This document shows positions 46,456 to 55,885 of a stretch of 64,000 nucleotides of DNA, one piece after another. The number at the start of each line of letters is the position of its first letter. Positions within the stretch are counted from its first letter, which is position 1. The position numbers were made by a program, and so were the translations under genes. Below the pieces are notes generated by a model. That model saw nothing but the letters and a program-made list of their open reading frames with translations, did not search any database and was not told the DNA's origin. Source of the DNA: Streptomyces sp. PsTaAH-137 (GTDB lineage Bacteria; Actinomycetota; Actinomycetes; Streptomycetales; Streptomycetaceae); contig NZ_QLLY01000004.1 of assembly GCF_003259365.1 (NCBI RefSeq), positions 1-64,000 on the forward strand. Reading direction: 5' to 3'.

Positions 46456-47658
46456 TCAATGGGCGGGCTTGAGGGGCAGCAGGACGCTGATGCGGAAGCC
46501 ACCGCCGGGGCGCGGGCCCGCGTCCAGGGTGCCGCCGACCATACCGACGCGCTCCCGCATCCCGATGAGCCCGTGGCCGCGGCCGTCGGCGCCCCCGTCC
46601 TCGTACAGCTCGTGCGGGGCGCCCTTGCCGTCGTCCTCGACGAGCAGCCCGAGGCCGTCGTCGAAGTAGACCAGGCGGACGCTCGCCCCCGCGTTGGGGC
46701 CGCCGTGCTTGCGGGTGTTGGTGAGGGCTTCCTGGACGATGCGGTACGCGGTCAGCTCGACGCCGCTCGGCAGCGGGCGCGGGGTGCCCTCGACCTTGAA
46801 GTCGACGGGCAGTCCCGCCGTACGCACCTCGCTCACCAGGTCCTCGATCTGCTCGACGTCGGGCTGCGGCACGTACTCCTCGCCCTTCTCGCGCTCGCCG
46901 GTCCGCAGGACGCCGAGCAGCCTGCGCATCTCGGCGAGCGCCTGCCGGCCCGTCCCCGAGATCGTCTCCAGCGCCTTCTTCGCCTGGTCGGGCGCGGTGT
47001 CCAGGACGTACGCGGCGCCGTCCGCCTGCACCACCATCACCGACACGTTGTGCGCGACGACATCGTGCAGCTCCCTCGCGATGCGCGCCCGCTCGGCCGC
47101 GACCGCGACCTTCGACTGCGCCTCGCGCTCCTTCTCCAGGCGGGCCGCGCGCTCCTCCAGCTCGGCGAGATAGGCGCGGCGGGTGCGCAGCGAGTCGCCG
47201 AGGACCCAGGCGAGGGCGAACGGCACCATCGTGAAGATCGTGACGGCGATCTGCCCGAGGGAGCCGGCCTGCTCCTCGGGCCAGCGCAACTGTGCGAGCG
47301 GCGCCGCGCACAGGCCCGCGCCGAGGGCGAGCCGGGACGACCAGCGCGCCCCGTTCGCCGCGCAGGTGTAGACGATCACCAGCATCGCGAAGTCACCGGG
47401 ACTGGTCTCCGCGTCGAAGACCAGCTGGGCCAGACCGGTCACGATCGCGAGGATCAGCATCCGCTCCGGCATCCGGCGGCGCAGCGTGACCACGACGCTC
47501 AGCAGGACGGCGCAGACGATGCCCGCCACCTGGTTGCCGCGGTGCAGGTCCCCGTTGCCGCTGGAGACGGTCACCACCGACATCCCGAACAGGATCACGG
47601 CCCAGAAGCCGTCGACCCAGGTCGGGTGTCTGCGGAGGAAGTCATAGACGCGCTGCAC
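46456..47658 (-). CDS. NarX/DesK-type sensor histidine kinase
   Basis: Membrane histidine kinase, 400 aa. Four or five membrane segments lie in residues about 15-160 with only short loops between them, so the signal is likely sensed in or at the membrane. A coiled-coil (RAYLAELEERAARLEKEREA) leads to the HisKA_3 box with phospho-His in RARIARELHDVVAHNVSVMV, and then to the ATPase domain: N box IVQEALTNTRKHG, G1 VEDDGKGAP and G2 GHGLIGMRERV. The GTG at 47658 gives the common family start. It is paired with the response regulator downstream. Confidence 0.93.
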   Translation of the reverse strand: MQRVYDFLRRHPTWVDGFWAVILFGMSVVTVSSGNGDLHRGNQVAGIVCAVLLSVVVTLRRRMPERMLILAIVTGLAQLVFDAETSPGDFAMLVIVYTCAANGARWSSRLALGAGLCAAPLAQLRWPEEQAGSLGQIAVTIFTMVPFALAWVLGDSLRTRRAYLAELEERAARLEKEREAQSKVAVAAERARIARELHDVVAHNVSVMVVQADGAAYVLDTAPDQAKKALETISGTGRQALAEMRRLLGVLRTGEREKGEEYVPQPDVEQIEDLVSEVRTAGLPVDFKVEGTPRPLPSGVELTAYRIVQEALTNTRKHGGPNAGASVRLVYFDDGLGLLVEDDGKGAPHELYEDGGADGRGHGLIGMRERVGMVGGTLDAGPRPGGGFRISVLLPLKPAH

Positions 47659-47776
47659 GTAACCCAGAGTAGGTAGCCGTGCGGCCCGCGGGGGTCAACC
47701 GGAGGACCGATCCGCACCCGGCGCGCGTACTCCGCAAGGTGGAGGCGCACGCGCCCGGCGCGCATAGCCTTCAGTC

Positions 47777-48814
47777 GTGGAGAACGTGACCGGGGACGGA
47801 CGAGACGGCGGCGCGCACGGCTGGCGCGCGGCGACCGAGCGGGCCCTGTACGGGCCGGCCGGCTTCTATCGCGGGCCCGAGGGCCCCGCCGGTCATTTCC
47901 GCACGTCGGTCCATGCGTCCCCGCTGTTCGCCGGGGCCGTCGCCGAGCTGCTGTGCCGGGTGGACACGGCGCTCGGCAGGCCGGAGAGGCTGACGTTCGT
48001 CGACATGGCGGCGGGGCGCGGCGAGCTGGTGTCGGAGGTCCTGGAGCAGCTGCCGGAGAGCGTGCACGCACGCGTGCACGCCTGCGCGGTGGAGATCGCC
48101 GGGCGTCCCGCGGACCTCGATCACCGGATCGAGTGGCGGTCCGAGCCGCCCGCCGGGATCACCGGCCTGCTGTTCGCGAACGAGTGGCTCGACAACGTCC
48201 CGGTCGAGGTCGTGGAGACCGACGAGGACGGCACCGCCCGGCTCGTCCTCGTACGGCAGGACGGCACGGAGTCCCTCTCCCCCGCACCGCTCGGCGACGC
48301 GGAACGGCGCTGGCTCGACACCTGGTGGCCGCTGCCGTCCGAGCCGGGGCTGCGCGCCGAGATCGGGCTGGACCGGGACACGGCGTGGGCGGCGGCCGTG
48401 GGCACGGTGGAGCGCGGTCTCGCGGTCGCCGTGGACTACACCCACGCGCGCGGGGCGCGTCCGCCGTTCGGCACGCTGACGGGCTTCAAGGAGGGACGCG
48501 AGGTGCCGCCGGTGCCCGACGGGTCCCGCGACATCACGGCCCATGTGGCGCTCGACGCCTGCGCGACCGGACCCGCGGCCCGGCTGCTCGGCCAGCGCGC
48601 CGCGCTGCGCGCGCTCGGCGTCGGCGCGGACCGCCCGCCGCTGTCCCTCGCGTCCCGGGACCCGGCCGCGTACGTACGGGCGCTCGCGCGCGCGGGTGAG
48701 GCGGCGGAGCTGACGGCCCGGGGCGGGCTCGGCGACTTCGGGTGGCTCGTCGAACCGGTGGAGCTGCCTCTGGAGGGCCTACTTGTCGATGTCGCCGACC
48801 ACGAAGAACAGTGA
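47777..48814 (+). CDS. NDUFAF7/MidA-type SAM-dependent methyltransferase
   Basis: Protein-arginine-methyltransferase-like enzyme, 345 aa, of the DUF185/NDUFAF7 family. Motifs: the N-terminal YGPAGFYRG and [16 protein letters not shown] loop [18 protein letters not shown] (about 75-92), [17 protein letters not shown], and [10 protein letters not shown]. The family member in mitochondria methylates an arginine of NDUFS2, the NuoD homologue, during complex I assembly. Here the 3' end overlaps by 36 nt with an orphan nuoD gene on the other strand. GTG at 47777 is the start. The substrate is inferred from family and neighbour, not shown. Confidence 0.88.
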   Translation: MENVTGDGRDGGAHGWRAATERALYGPAGFYRGPEGPAGHFRTSVHASPLFAGAVAELLCRVDTALGRPERLTFVDMAAGRGELVSEVLEQLPESVHARVHACAVEIAGRPADLDHRIEWRSEPPAGITGLLFANEWLDNVPVEVVETDEDGTARLVLVRQDGTESLSPAPLGDAERRWLDTWWPLPSEPGLRAEIGLDRDTAWAAAVGTVERGLAVAVDYTHARGARPPFGTLTGFKEGREVPPVPDGSRDITAHVALDACATGPAARLLGQRAALRALGVGADRPPLSLASRDPAAYVRALARAGEAAELTARGGLGDFGWLVEPVELPLEGLLVDVADHEEQ

Positions 48815-49930
48815 CCCGAGGATCGCCACCATGTCGGCGACGAGCGTGCCCGGCAGCAGTTCGGTGAGCGCCTGGATGTTGTTGTACGACGCGGAGCGCA
48901 GCTTGAGGCGGTACGGGGTCTTCTCGCCCTTGGAGACGAGGTAGTAGCCGTTGATGCCGAGCGGATTCTCCGTCCAGGCGTACGTGTGGCCCTCGGGCGC
49001 CTTGAGGACCTTCGGCAGGCGCTGATTGACCGGCCCCTGCGGGAGGTCCGCGACGCGGTCGAGGCAGGCGTCGGCGAGGTCGAGCGCGTTGTGGGTCTGT
49101 TCGAGCAGGCACTCGAAGCGGGCCAGGCAGTCGCCCTCCTGCCGCGTGACGACCTTCAGGGTGTCCTGAAGCTCTCCGTAGGCGAGGTACGGCTCGTCGC
49201 GGCGCAGGTCGAAGTCGACGCCGGAGGCGCGGGCGATCGGCCCCGAGACCCCGTAGGAGTGCGCGGCCTGCGCGGACAGGACGCCCACCCCGCGCGTGCG
49301 GCCCCGGAAGATCTCGTTGCCGAGGACGAGGCGGTCGTAGACGTCCATCCGGGAGCGGACGGACGCGACGGCGTCCCGCGCGCGCGTGGTCCAGCCGAGC
49401 GGCAGGTCCTCCTTCAGGCCGCCGACCCGGTTGAACATGTAGTGCATGCGCCCGCCGGAGATCTCCTCCATGACGGCCTGGAGTTCCTCGCGTTCGCGGA
49501 AGGCGTGGAAGACCGGAGTGATTCCGCCCAGTTCGAGTGGGTACGAACCCAGAAACATCAGATGGTTCAGCACACGGTTCAGCTCGGCGAGCAGGGTCCG
49601 CAGCCAGACGGCGCGCTCGGGGACCTCCATGCCCAGCATCCGCTCGACGGCGAGCACGACACCCAGCTCGTTCGAGAACGCGGACAGCCAGTCGTGGCGG
49701 TTGGCGAGCATCACGATCTGCCGGTAGTCCCGCGCCTCGAACAGCTTCTCGGCACCGCGGTGCATGTAGCCGATCACCGGCTCCGCGTGCTGGATCCGCT
49801 CGCCGTCGAGCACGAGACGCAGGCGCAGCACACCATGGGTGGAGGGATGCTGCGGACCGATGTTGAGCACCATGTCGGTGCTCTCCGCGGCACCACCGAT
49901 GCCGACCGTGGCCTGAGTCGTGGGCGTCAT
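48779..49930 (-). CDS. nuoD2: Orphan NADH dehydrogenase subunit NuoD (NuoD2)
   Basis: 383-aa homologue of the 49-kDa subunit of respiratory complex I and of [NiFe] hydrogenase large subunits. Motifs: [35 protein letters not shown] (Arg58), [18 protein letters not shown], and the C-terminal [21 protein letters not shown]. The [NiFe] cysteines are absent, as in NuoD. No other nuo gene is nearby, so it is a second copy outside the main nuo cluster, as in S. coelicolor. It may be an alternative subunit. The ATG at 49930 follows GGAGAG. Tail-to-tail overlap with the methyltransferase gene is noted above. Confidence 0.93.
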   Translation of the reverse strand: MTPTTQATVGIGGAAESTDMVLNIGPQHPSTHGVLRLRLVLDGERIQHAEPVIGYMHRGAEKLFEARDYRQIVMLANRHDWLSAFSNELGVVLAVERMLGMEVPERAVWLRTLLAELNRVLNHLMFLGSYPLELGGITPVFHAFREREELQAVMEEISGGRMHYMFNRVGGLKEDLPLGWTTRARDAVASVRSRMDVYDRLVLGNEIFRGRTRGVGVLSAQAAHSYGVSGPIARASGVDFDLRRDEPYLAYGELQDTLKVVTRQEGDCLARFECLLEQTHNALDLADACLDRVADLPQGPVNQRLPKVLKAPEGHTYAWTENPLGINGYYLVSKGEKTPYRLKLRSASYNNIQALTELLPGTLVADMVAILGSLFFVVGDIDK

Positions 49931-49961
49931 GCGGACAGTCTCTCCTACGTAGGGTGAATCC

Positions 49962-50513
49962 ATGGAGACAGGGGCGACGGGGGCGGTGGGGCCGATGGGG
50001 CCGACGGGGATCAAGGACCAGGAGGGCGGCACCGGGGAGAGCGGCGGGGCAGGACCGGACTGGACCGGGCTGCCGTCCGGGCTGCTGAGACTGCGCCGGC
50101 TGCTGCTCGTGCTCTGGATGGTGCCGATCGCCGTCGGGGTCGCGGTGCTGCTCACGATCGTCGCGGGAGCGCCGTGGGCGGCGTTCGCGCTGCTGCCGCT
50201 GGCGGTGCTGGCGTGGGGCTGGCCGATGCTCGGCCGCAACTGGCGCTCGTGGCGGTACGCCGAGCGCGCCGACGACCTGCTGATCAGCCGCGGGGTGCTG
50301 TGGCGTGAGGAAACGATCGTGCCGTACGGGCGGATGCAGCTCGTCGAGGTGACCTCGGGCCCCCTGGAGCGGAAGTTCGGCCTGGCCAGCCTGCAACTGC
50401 ACACCGCGGCCGCCGCCACCGACGCGACGATCCCCGGACTCGTCCCGGCCGAGGCGGAACGGCTGCGCGACCGCCTCACCGAGCTCGGCGAAGCCCGATC
50501 GGCGGGCCTGTGA
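49962..50513 (+). CDS. PH-domain membrane protein (YdbS type)
   Basis: 183 aa. The N-terminus has five Gly-X-Y-like triplets (residues 4-18) in a short disordered stretch, then two membrane segments (about 50-72 [19 protein letters not shown] and 75-90), and one bacterial PH (bPH2, DUF304) domain about 95-175 with [25 protein letters not shown]. YdbS/YdbT proteins act in pairs in the membrane; their role is unclear, with effects on envelope stress and antimicrobial resistance described for Bacillus. It overlaps the next gene by 4 nt (GTGA). Confidence 0.88.
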   Translation: METGATGAVGPMGPTGIKDQEGGTGESGGAGPDWTGLPSGLLRLRRLLLVLWMVPIAVGVAVLLTIVAGAPWAAFALLPLAVLAWGWPMLGRNWRSWRYAERADDLLISRGVLWREETIVPYGRMQLVEVTSGPLERKFGLASLQLHTAAAATDATIPGLVPAEAERLRDRLTELGEARSAGL

Positions 50514-51868
50514 CGGCCGCCCACGCCCCCGAGGACGTCACGGGCCACGAGCAGCCCCAGAGCGTACGGGAGCGGCGCCTGCACCCCGTCACACCGCTGC
50601 GCCGCGCCTGGGCGCCGATAGCCGTTCTGCTCGGCTGGGCCGTCCACGACATGGACCAGGCGCAGCGCCAGCTCGCCCAGCTCACCGCCGCGACCCTGGC
50701 GATCGGCCTCGGCGTCCTGGTGCCGGCGGCCGCCCTGTACGGGTTCCTCACCTGGTGGTTCACGCACTTCGGGGTGACGGACACCGAACTGCGCATCCGT
50801 ACGGGCCTGCTGTTCCGCCGCACCGCCCACATCCGGCTCGACCGCCTTCAGGCCGTCGACGTCACCCAGCCGCTCCTGGCCCGCTTCGTCGGCGTGGCCA
50901 AGCTGAAGCTCGACGTCGTCGGCACCGACAAGAAGGACGAGCTCGCCTACCTGGGAGAGAAGGAGGCCCGCGATCTGCGGGCCGAACTGCTCGCGCGTGC
51001 GGCCGGTTTCGCCCCGGAGTCGGCCCACGAGGTGGGCGAGGCACCGGCGCGGCAGATCCTGCGCACGCCCCCGAGCATGCTCGCCGTGGCGCTGCTGCTG
51101 ACGGGCACCCCGTGGGCGATGCTGCTCGCGGCGGCCGCCGTACCGACGTTCCTGTGGTTCGCCACCCACAACCTGTGGACAGTGATCGCGGTCGCCGTGC
51201 CGCTGGCCGGCGGGGCGTTCACCAACAGCGCGGGCCGCTTCATCAAGGAGTACGACTGGACGGTCGGCGAGTCCCCGGACGGGCTGCGCATCGACCACGG
51301 GCTGCTCGACCGGGTGCACGAGACGGTGCCGCCCGGCCGGGTGCAGACCGTGCGGATCGTGCAGCCGCTGCTGTGGCGGCGGCGCGACTGGGTCCGGGTC
51401 GAGCTGCATGTGGCGGGGTCGTCCAATTCGGTCCTGGTTCCCGTCGCCCCGCGCGAGCAGGCCGAGGACGTCATCGCGCGCATCCTGCCGGGCGTCGAGG
51501 TGCCCAAGCCGGGCGACTTCACGGGGGCGCCGCGGCGCGGGCACTGGTGCGTACCGGTGTGGTGGCGGGCGTACGGGGTGTCCGTCACGGAGACCGTGTT
51601 CGCCGCCCGGGAGGGGCTGCTCCAGCGCCGGATCTCGCTCGTCCCGCACGCCAAGGTGCAGAGCGTGCGCCTCACCCAGGGCCCCTGGGAGCGCTGCTGG
51701 CGCCTCGCGGGACTCCACCTGGACACGGGCGCCGACAAGACGGTCACGGCGCGCCTGCGGGACGCCCAGGAGGCGGCGGAACTGCTGCGGGCGCAGGCGG
51801 ACCGCTCGCGGACCGGACGCAAGGGAGCGCGGCCCGACCGGTGGATGAGCGGGTCGTCGGCGCCTTAG
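50510..51868 (+). CDS. PH-domain membrane protein (YdbT type)
   Basis: 452 aa, with three bPH2 domains and membrane spans between. Domain starts: [21 protein letters not shown] (about 95), [20 protein letters not shown] (about 260) and [19 protein letters not shown] (about 365); each repeats the pattern of arginine-rich turn, then hydrophobic strands. Membrane segments at about 28-45, 60-80, 195-215 and 220-240. It is co-translated with the preceding YdbS-type gene via the GTGA overlap, so the two probably form a complex. The C-terminus is basic. Function not established. Confidence 0.9.
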   Translation: MTAAHAPEDVTGHEQPQSVRERRLHPVTPLRRAWAPIAVLLGWAVHDMDQAQRQLAQLTAATLAIGLGVLVPAAALYGFLTWWFTHFGVTDTELRIRTGLLFRRTAHIRLDRLQAVDVTQPLLARFVGVAKLKLDVVGTDKKDELAYLGEKEARDLRAELLARAAGFAPESAHEVGEAPARQILRTPPSMLAVALLLTGTPWAMLLAAAAVPTFLWFATHNLWTVIAVAVPLAGGAFTNSAGRFIKEYDWTVGESPDGLRIDHGLLDRVHETVPPGRVQTVRIVQPLLWRRRDWVRVELHVAGSSNSVLVPVAPREQAEDVIARILPGVEVPKPGDFTGAPRRGHWCVPVWWRAYGVSVTETVFAAREGLLQRRISLVPHAKVQSVRLTQGPWERCWRLAGLHLDTGADKTVTARLRDAQEAAELLRAQADRSRTGRKGARPDRWMSGSSAP

Positions 51869-51977
51869 GGAGCGTAAGCGGCGGGGCGTTTTGCGGCTGG
51901 ACGTGCTGCGGCTGGGCGGCCGACGCACGAAGGCGGGGCGAACTACAGCCGGGCGCACAACGGCTGAGCGCACGAGA

Positions 51978-52006
51978 AAGGCGCCCCGCCACCGGCGGAG
52001 CGCCCT
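51978..52006 (-). terminator. Terminator of the coiled-coil protein gene
   Basis: Minus strand GGGCGCTCCGCC-GGT-GGCGGGGCGCC, 12-bp stem with one G-T pair, followed by TTTC. It begins 15 nt after the stop at 52021 and separates this gene from the PH-domain genes. Confidence 0.8.
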
Positions 52007-52020
52007 CGTCACCACGTGTT

Positions 52021-53043
52021 TCACGCGCGCAGAGCCGACCTCAGCTCGCCCATGTCGATCTGCTCGGTCTCGTCATGAGCCGTCAGGTCGATGACTTCCT
52101 TGTCGGCCTTGTCGGTCGTATCGGCCTTGTCAGCCTCGTCGGTGGTCTCGGTCTCGGCCTTGTGCGTCTCGGGGTCCGCCGTCCCGGGCTTCTCCGCGGC
52201 GGCTGCCTTTCCCCGCTCGGCCTTCTGCTTCTTCTGCTCGGCGAGCGCCTCTTCCCCGACGACGTCGGCCAGGTCCTCGTCGTGCGCCACCGCGGAGTCC
52301 CCGGTGCCGAAGAAGTCGAAGCCGCCCACGAGGGACCTGCGGGCCGGTGCCGCCGGGGGCACCACGGCCGCGGCGGCCGGCACCGTGAAGTGACCGGACG
52401 CCGCCCGGGGCTTCCCCCGGGAATCGGTCTCCTCCGCGACGGGGGCGGGCGCGGCGGGCCGGGCCAGCCGGTCGAGCGCCGCGTTCGCCCGCAGGTACAG
52501 CGACGGGGTGACCTGGATCGGGGCCCGAGCCGGAGCCTTCGCCACCGGCTCGGCGGACCGGGCCGGGGGCAGCGCCTTCGCGGGCGCCGACGCCTCGATG
52601 GCGAGCCGGCGCCGGCCCTCCAGGGCGCTGGCCCGCTCCGTCTCCGCGGTGGCGTACCGGCGCAGCAGCGCGGCGTGCTCATTGCGCAGCCCCGCCAGCT
52701 CGGAACGCTTGGAGCGGAGCTTGCCCTCCAGACGGGTGCGCAGCTCGCGCGACTCCTCCAGATCCCCCTCCAGCTCCGCCACGGCCTCCTCGTGCCGCCA
52801 GCGCTCGCTCGCGGCGCCCCGGGTCAGATCGGCGACCTGCTTGCCCGCGAGCCGGTCCCAGCGGCGCATCACGACGGCACCGACGACGGCCGCCGCGGCC
52901 GCGGCGGCGGTGATGCCGCGCAGCACGAGCGGATCGCCGGACAGCCAGGCGCCGCCCGCGCACACGAGAGGCGCACCGGCGATCACCGAAGGCGGCAACA
53001 GGCGGTGCAGGGGTGGGGAATGGCGGTGGCGTCCACGTGGCAT
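52021..53043 (-). CDS. Membrane-anchored coiled-coil protein
   Basis: 340 aa, no named domain. Two membrane helices are near the N-terminus (about 15-40 and 42-58, [18 protein letters not shown]). A coiled coil of about 65 residues follows ([27 protein letters not shown], then [18 protein letters not shown]). The rest is low-complexity, Ala/Pro-rich, with a Lys/Glu/Thr-rich acidic tail ([18 protein letters not shown]). The architecture looks like a cytoplasmic scaffold anchored in the membrane. The ATG at 53043 is supported by the basic residues right before the first helix. Function unknown. Confidence 0.75.
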   Translation of the reverse strand: MPRGRHRHSPPLHRLLPPSVIAGAPLVCAGGAWLSGDPLVLRGITAAAAAAAVVGAVVMRRWDRLAGKQVADLTRGAASERWRHEEAVAELEGDLEESRELRTRLEGKLRSKRSELAGLRNEHAALLRRYATAETERASALEGRRRLAIEASAPAKALPPARSAEPVAKAPARAPIQVTPSLYLRANAALDRLARPAAPAPVAEETDSRGKPRAASGHFTVPAAAAVVPPAAPARRSLVGGFDFFGTGDSAVAHDEDLADVVGEEALAEQKKQKAERGKAAAAEKPGTADPETHKAETETTDEADKADTTDKADKEVIDLTAHDETEQIDMGELRSALRA

Positions 53044-53159
53044 GGCCAGAAACTTACCGCGCGTAGGCGAATCGCGAAGCCCCGCCCGGCAAAATCCGGG
53101 CGCAGGCGACGCAGAAACCACCGAACTCACGCCAGAAACGACTCACTTGGCGATCAAGA

Positions 53160-54140
53160 TCATTTCTTGACGAGGCCCTTGGCCTCCAGATAGTCCTTCG
53201 CGACATCGGCTTCCTTCTGCCGCTCGGCGTCGACCTTGCGGTTCAACTCCACCAGGTCGTCGGTGGTGAGGACCTTGGTCAGCTTGCCGAGGGCATCGGC
53301 TATCGCCTTGTCTCCCGCGTCCTTCGCGTTCACGACCGGAACGATGTTGTCCGCATTCTGCAGCTTCTTGTCGTCCTCCAAGAGAACGAGTCCGAAGTTC
53401 TTCAGCGTCGCGTCGGTCGTGGTCGTCAGAACGAGCTGGTCCTGCCCGTTCTTCACCGCCTGCTTGGACTGGGTGGTGCCGACGCCCTTCGGGTCGATGC
53501 CGGTGACGTCGATTCCGTACGTCTTCTTCAGACCCGGGGCGCAGAACGGCCGGGTCTCGCATTCGTCACCGGCCGCGATCTTGACCTTCTCGCCGGACTT
53601 GCCGAGATCGGAAAGGGTCTTCAGATTGTGCTTCTTCGCGTACGCCTCGGTCACCGCGAACGCGTTCTGGTCCACGGCCTCTCCGGCGTCCAGAACCTTC
53701 AGGCCCTCCGGCTCGGCGAGTCCACGCAGCGCGGTCATCGTCGCGTCGACATCACTGGACGCGACGGTCTTCGCGTCCGAGCCGTTCTTCTTCAGGTTGA
53801 GGAATTCGGCGAGCGTCGCCGCGTATTCGGGCACCACGTCGATGGCGCCCTTCGCGAGCTGCGGTTCGTAGATCTCGCGGTTCTCCACCGTCTTGACCGA
53901 CGCGTCGTACCCGGCGTCGTCCAATATCTGCCGGTACAGCTCGCCCATCACCTTGGCCTCGGTGAAACTGGCGGCGCCGATGACGATCTTGCCCTTCTTG
54001 CCGTCGCCCGCGCTCGCCGAACCGCCCTTGTCGCCCTCCAGGCTGTCACCGCCGCACGCGGTGAGACCCGCGGTCAGGGCTCCCGCCGCCACGACCGCCA
54101 GGGCCATGCGACGCGTCCTGCCGTGCGTCCTGCTGTTCAT
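53160..54140 (-). CDS. Osmoprotectant ABC transporter substrate-binding lipoprotein
   Basis: 326-aa binding protein of the OpuAC/ProX type for glycine betaine, choline or similar compounds. The lipoprotein signal ends in the lipobox GLTAC (Cys about 28). The mature part begins GKIVIGAASFTEAKVMGELY, the usual quaternary-amine-binding family start, and contains NREIYEPQLAKGAIDVVPEYAATL, also typical. The ATG at 54140 has GAGGAG at good spacing. Five 9-bp repeats stand just upstream. It is the last gene of the importer unit, after two permease genes; the ATPase gene lies on the other strand. Confidence 0.9.
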   Translation of the reverse strand: MNSRTHGRTRRMALAVVAAGALTAGLTACGGDSLEGDKGGSASAGDGKKGKIVIGAASFTEAKVMGELYRQILDDAGYDASVKTVENREIYEPQLAKGAIDVVPEYAATLAEFLNLKKNGSDAKTVASSDVDATMTALRGLAEPEGLKVLDAGEAVDQNAFAVTEAYAKKHNLKTLSDLGKSGEKVKIAAGDECETRPFCAPGLKKTYGIDVTGIDPKGVGTTQSKQAVKNGQDQLVLTTTTDATLKNFGLVLLEDDKKLQNADNIVPVVNAKDAGDKAIADALGKLTKVLTTDDLVELNRKVDAERQKEADVAKDYLEAKGLVKK

Positions 54141-54150
54141 CGCTCTCCTC

Positions 54151-54195
54151 GTTGCACTGGTAGCACTGGTAGCACTGGTAGCACTGCTGGCACTG
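54151..54195. repeat. 9-bp tandem repeats upstream of the binding-protein gene
   Basis: Five units with consensus GTAGCACTG (54151-54159, 54160-54168, 54169-54177, 54178-54186, 54187-54195); the middle three are identical, the outer two differ in two or three bases. They start 11 nt before the start codon of the binding protein, directly behind its ribosome site, and lie in the 137-bp gap to the permease gene. A number change of units would alter spacing and RNA structure there. Confidence 0.85.
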
Positions 54196-54277
54196 CTGTC
54201 GCCCTGCTGGCTGGCTGTCGCACTGCTGACGGACGGCACCACGCCGTGCCGCCGGGAACCCTTGTCACACCCGCGGG

Positions 54278-54946
54278 TCACGCCCGCCCTCGCGCCGGGT
54301 CGAGGAACCGGCCCACCGCCACGAACACGCCCTCCACGACCAGGGCGAGCACGGCCACGAGGACGGCGCCCGCCACGACCTGCGGCGTGTTCTGCAAGCT
54401 GAAGCCGGCCGTGATGATCCGGCCGAGCCCGCCCTCGCCCGCCATCGCGGCCAGCGTCGCCGTCGCGATCACCTGCACCGCGGCCGACCTGAGCCCGGTC
54501 ATCACCAGGGGGTACGCCAGCGGCAGTTCGACCCGCGCGAACACCTGGCGGCCGCTCATCCCCATACCGCGCGCGGCCTCCACCACCGCGCGGTCGACCT
54601 CGCGCATGCCCACGTACGCGTTCGTCAACAGGGGCGGTATCGCGAAGAGGACCAGCGCGATCAGCGTGGGCAGATCGCCGTGGCGGCCGAGCGGGGTGAG
54701 CGTGAGCAGCACCAGGACGGCCAGGGTGGGCACCGCACGCCCCACGTTCGAGATGTTGACCGCCAGGGCGCCGCCCTTGCCGATGTGGCCGAGCCACAGG
54801 GCCAGCGGCAGCGCGATCAGGCAGGCGACGGCGAGGGCGACCCCGCTGAAGTACAGATGCTCGGAGAGGCGGTGCCACACCCCCTTCTCGCCCTGCCAGT
54901 TGGCCCCCGTGGTCAGCCAGTCGTAGGCCCCCGATATCGCGTTCAT
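54278..54946 (-). CDS. Osmoprotectant ABC transporter permease (ProW/OpuCD type)
   Basis: 222-aa membrane subunit of a betaine-type importer. About five or six membrane spans; the BPD_transp EAA loop is in EAARGMGMSGRQVFARVELPLAYP (about 118-141), which docks to the ATPase. The C-terminal part GRIITAGFSLQNTPQVVAGAV is typical of the OpuCB/OpuCD group. Its ATG overlaps the stop of the neighbouring permease gene by 4 nt (ATGA). It is not fused to the binding domain as in some Gram-positive OpuC systems. Confidence 0.93.
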   Translation of the reverse strand: MNAISGAYDWLTTGANWQGEKGVWHRLSEHLYFSGVALAVACLIALPLALWLGHIGKGGALAVNISNVGRAVPTLAVLVLLTLTPLGRHGDLPTLIALVLFAIPPLLTNAYVGMREVDRAVVEAARGMGMSGRQVFARVELPLAYPLVMTGLRSAAVQVIATATLAAMAGEGGLGRIITAGFSLQNTPQVVAGAVLVAVLALVVEGVFVAVGRFLDPARGRA

Positions 54947-55689
54947 GCGACCTTCTCCGGCATGTCGGGCTCCACCGCGGTGACGGTCTTGCGTCTGTGG
55001 GGGCCGCGGCCGCCCCGTACGGCCGTCGCGCGCGTCCACGGCGTCAGCCACCGCTGGACGCCGAGCAGCAGCAGGTCGGCGAGGATCGCGAGCAGCACGC
55101 ACAGCACGGAGGCGGTGAGCACCTGCGCCTTGAAGTCGCTGTGCAGGCCGTCGAGGATCAGGGTGCCGAGACCGCCGTAGTCCACGATCGCGCCGACCGT
55201 GGTGAGCGCCACCGTGGAGACCGTGGCGATGCGCACGCCGGCCAGCATCGCCGGGAGCGCCAGCGGCAGTTCGACCTCCCACAGCAGCCGCAGCGGCCCG
55301 TACCCCATCCCGCGCGCGGCCTCTCTGGCCTCCTCCGGCACGGCCTGGAGGCCCGCCAGGATGTTGCGCACGAGGATCGTCAGCGAATAGAGCACGAGTC
55401 CCGTGACCACCAGCGAGGCCGAGAGCCCGAACAGGGGCAGCAGCAGCGAGAACATCGCCAGTGACGGGACCGAGTAGAAGATCGTGGTCAGGCCGAGCAC
55501 CGGTCCGGCGAACGCTTTTCTGCGCCGCGCGAGCAGCGCGAGCGGGAAGGAGATCAGGACGCCGATCAGCACCGCGGCGACGGTGATGCCCAGGTGCTGC
55601 ACGGTCGCGTCGGTCAACTCCTGACCGCGGGTGCGCAGATACTCCCCGCACACCCAGTCATTGGTCACCAGGCAGTTCTGCTCGCTCAC
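54943..55689 (-). CDS. Osmoprotectant ABC transporter permease (ProW/OpuCB type)
   Basis: 248-aa membrane subunit, first gene of the minus-strand importer unit. Starts at GTG 55689 with a soluble N-terminus of about 25 residues, then six membrane segments (the first LGITVAAVLIGVLISFPLAL). The EAA loop reads EAREAARGMGYGPLRLLWEVELPLALP (about 120-146). The C-terminus is basic. With the second permease it forms a heterodimer channel. The 196-bp gap to the divergent ATPase gene must carry both promoters. Confidence 0.93.
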   Translation of the reverse strand: MSEQNCLVTNDWVCGEYLRTRGQELTDATVQHLGITVAAVLIGVLISFPLALLARRRKAFAGPVLGLTTIFYSVPSLAMFSLLLPLFGLSASLVVTGLVLYSLTILVRNILAGLQAVPEEAREAARGMGYGPLRLLWEVELPLALPAMLAGVRIATVSTVALTTVGAIVDYGGLGTLILDGLHSDFKAQVLTASVLCVLLAILADLLLLGVQRWLTPWTRATAVRGGRGPHRRKTVTAVEPDMPEKVA

Positions 55690-55885
55690 CCCGCCCCCCT
55701 CCCCCGTTTCACCGAACGTATGTCAGGTATCCGTACCCGCGCACGCACGTTTTCGACTGTCGACGACCCTAGCGGGCACGACTGACAATGGCCGAGACCC
55801 GACCCCCGCCCGCAACACTGCCTTCACACAACTGCCGTGAACGCGGCGGCCCGTACCCGACCAGACCCCGGCAGAATGGCTTCCC
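55690..55885. other. Divergent region between importer permeases and ATPase
   Basis: 196 bp without a gene. It contains the partly symmetric word GTATGTCAGGTATCCGTAC (55719-55737) and a GTTTTCGACTGTCGACGAC segment. No clear -35/-10 pair. An osmotic or other regulator acting on both units would bind here, but none is indicated. Confidence 0.35.

Noticed and set aside
49971..50018. Collagen-like protein at the PH-domain gene
   Set aside because: Only about five Gly-X-Y triplets, too short for a collagen-like fibre; considered a disordered head.
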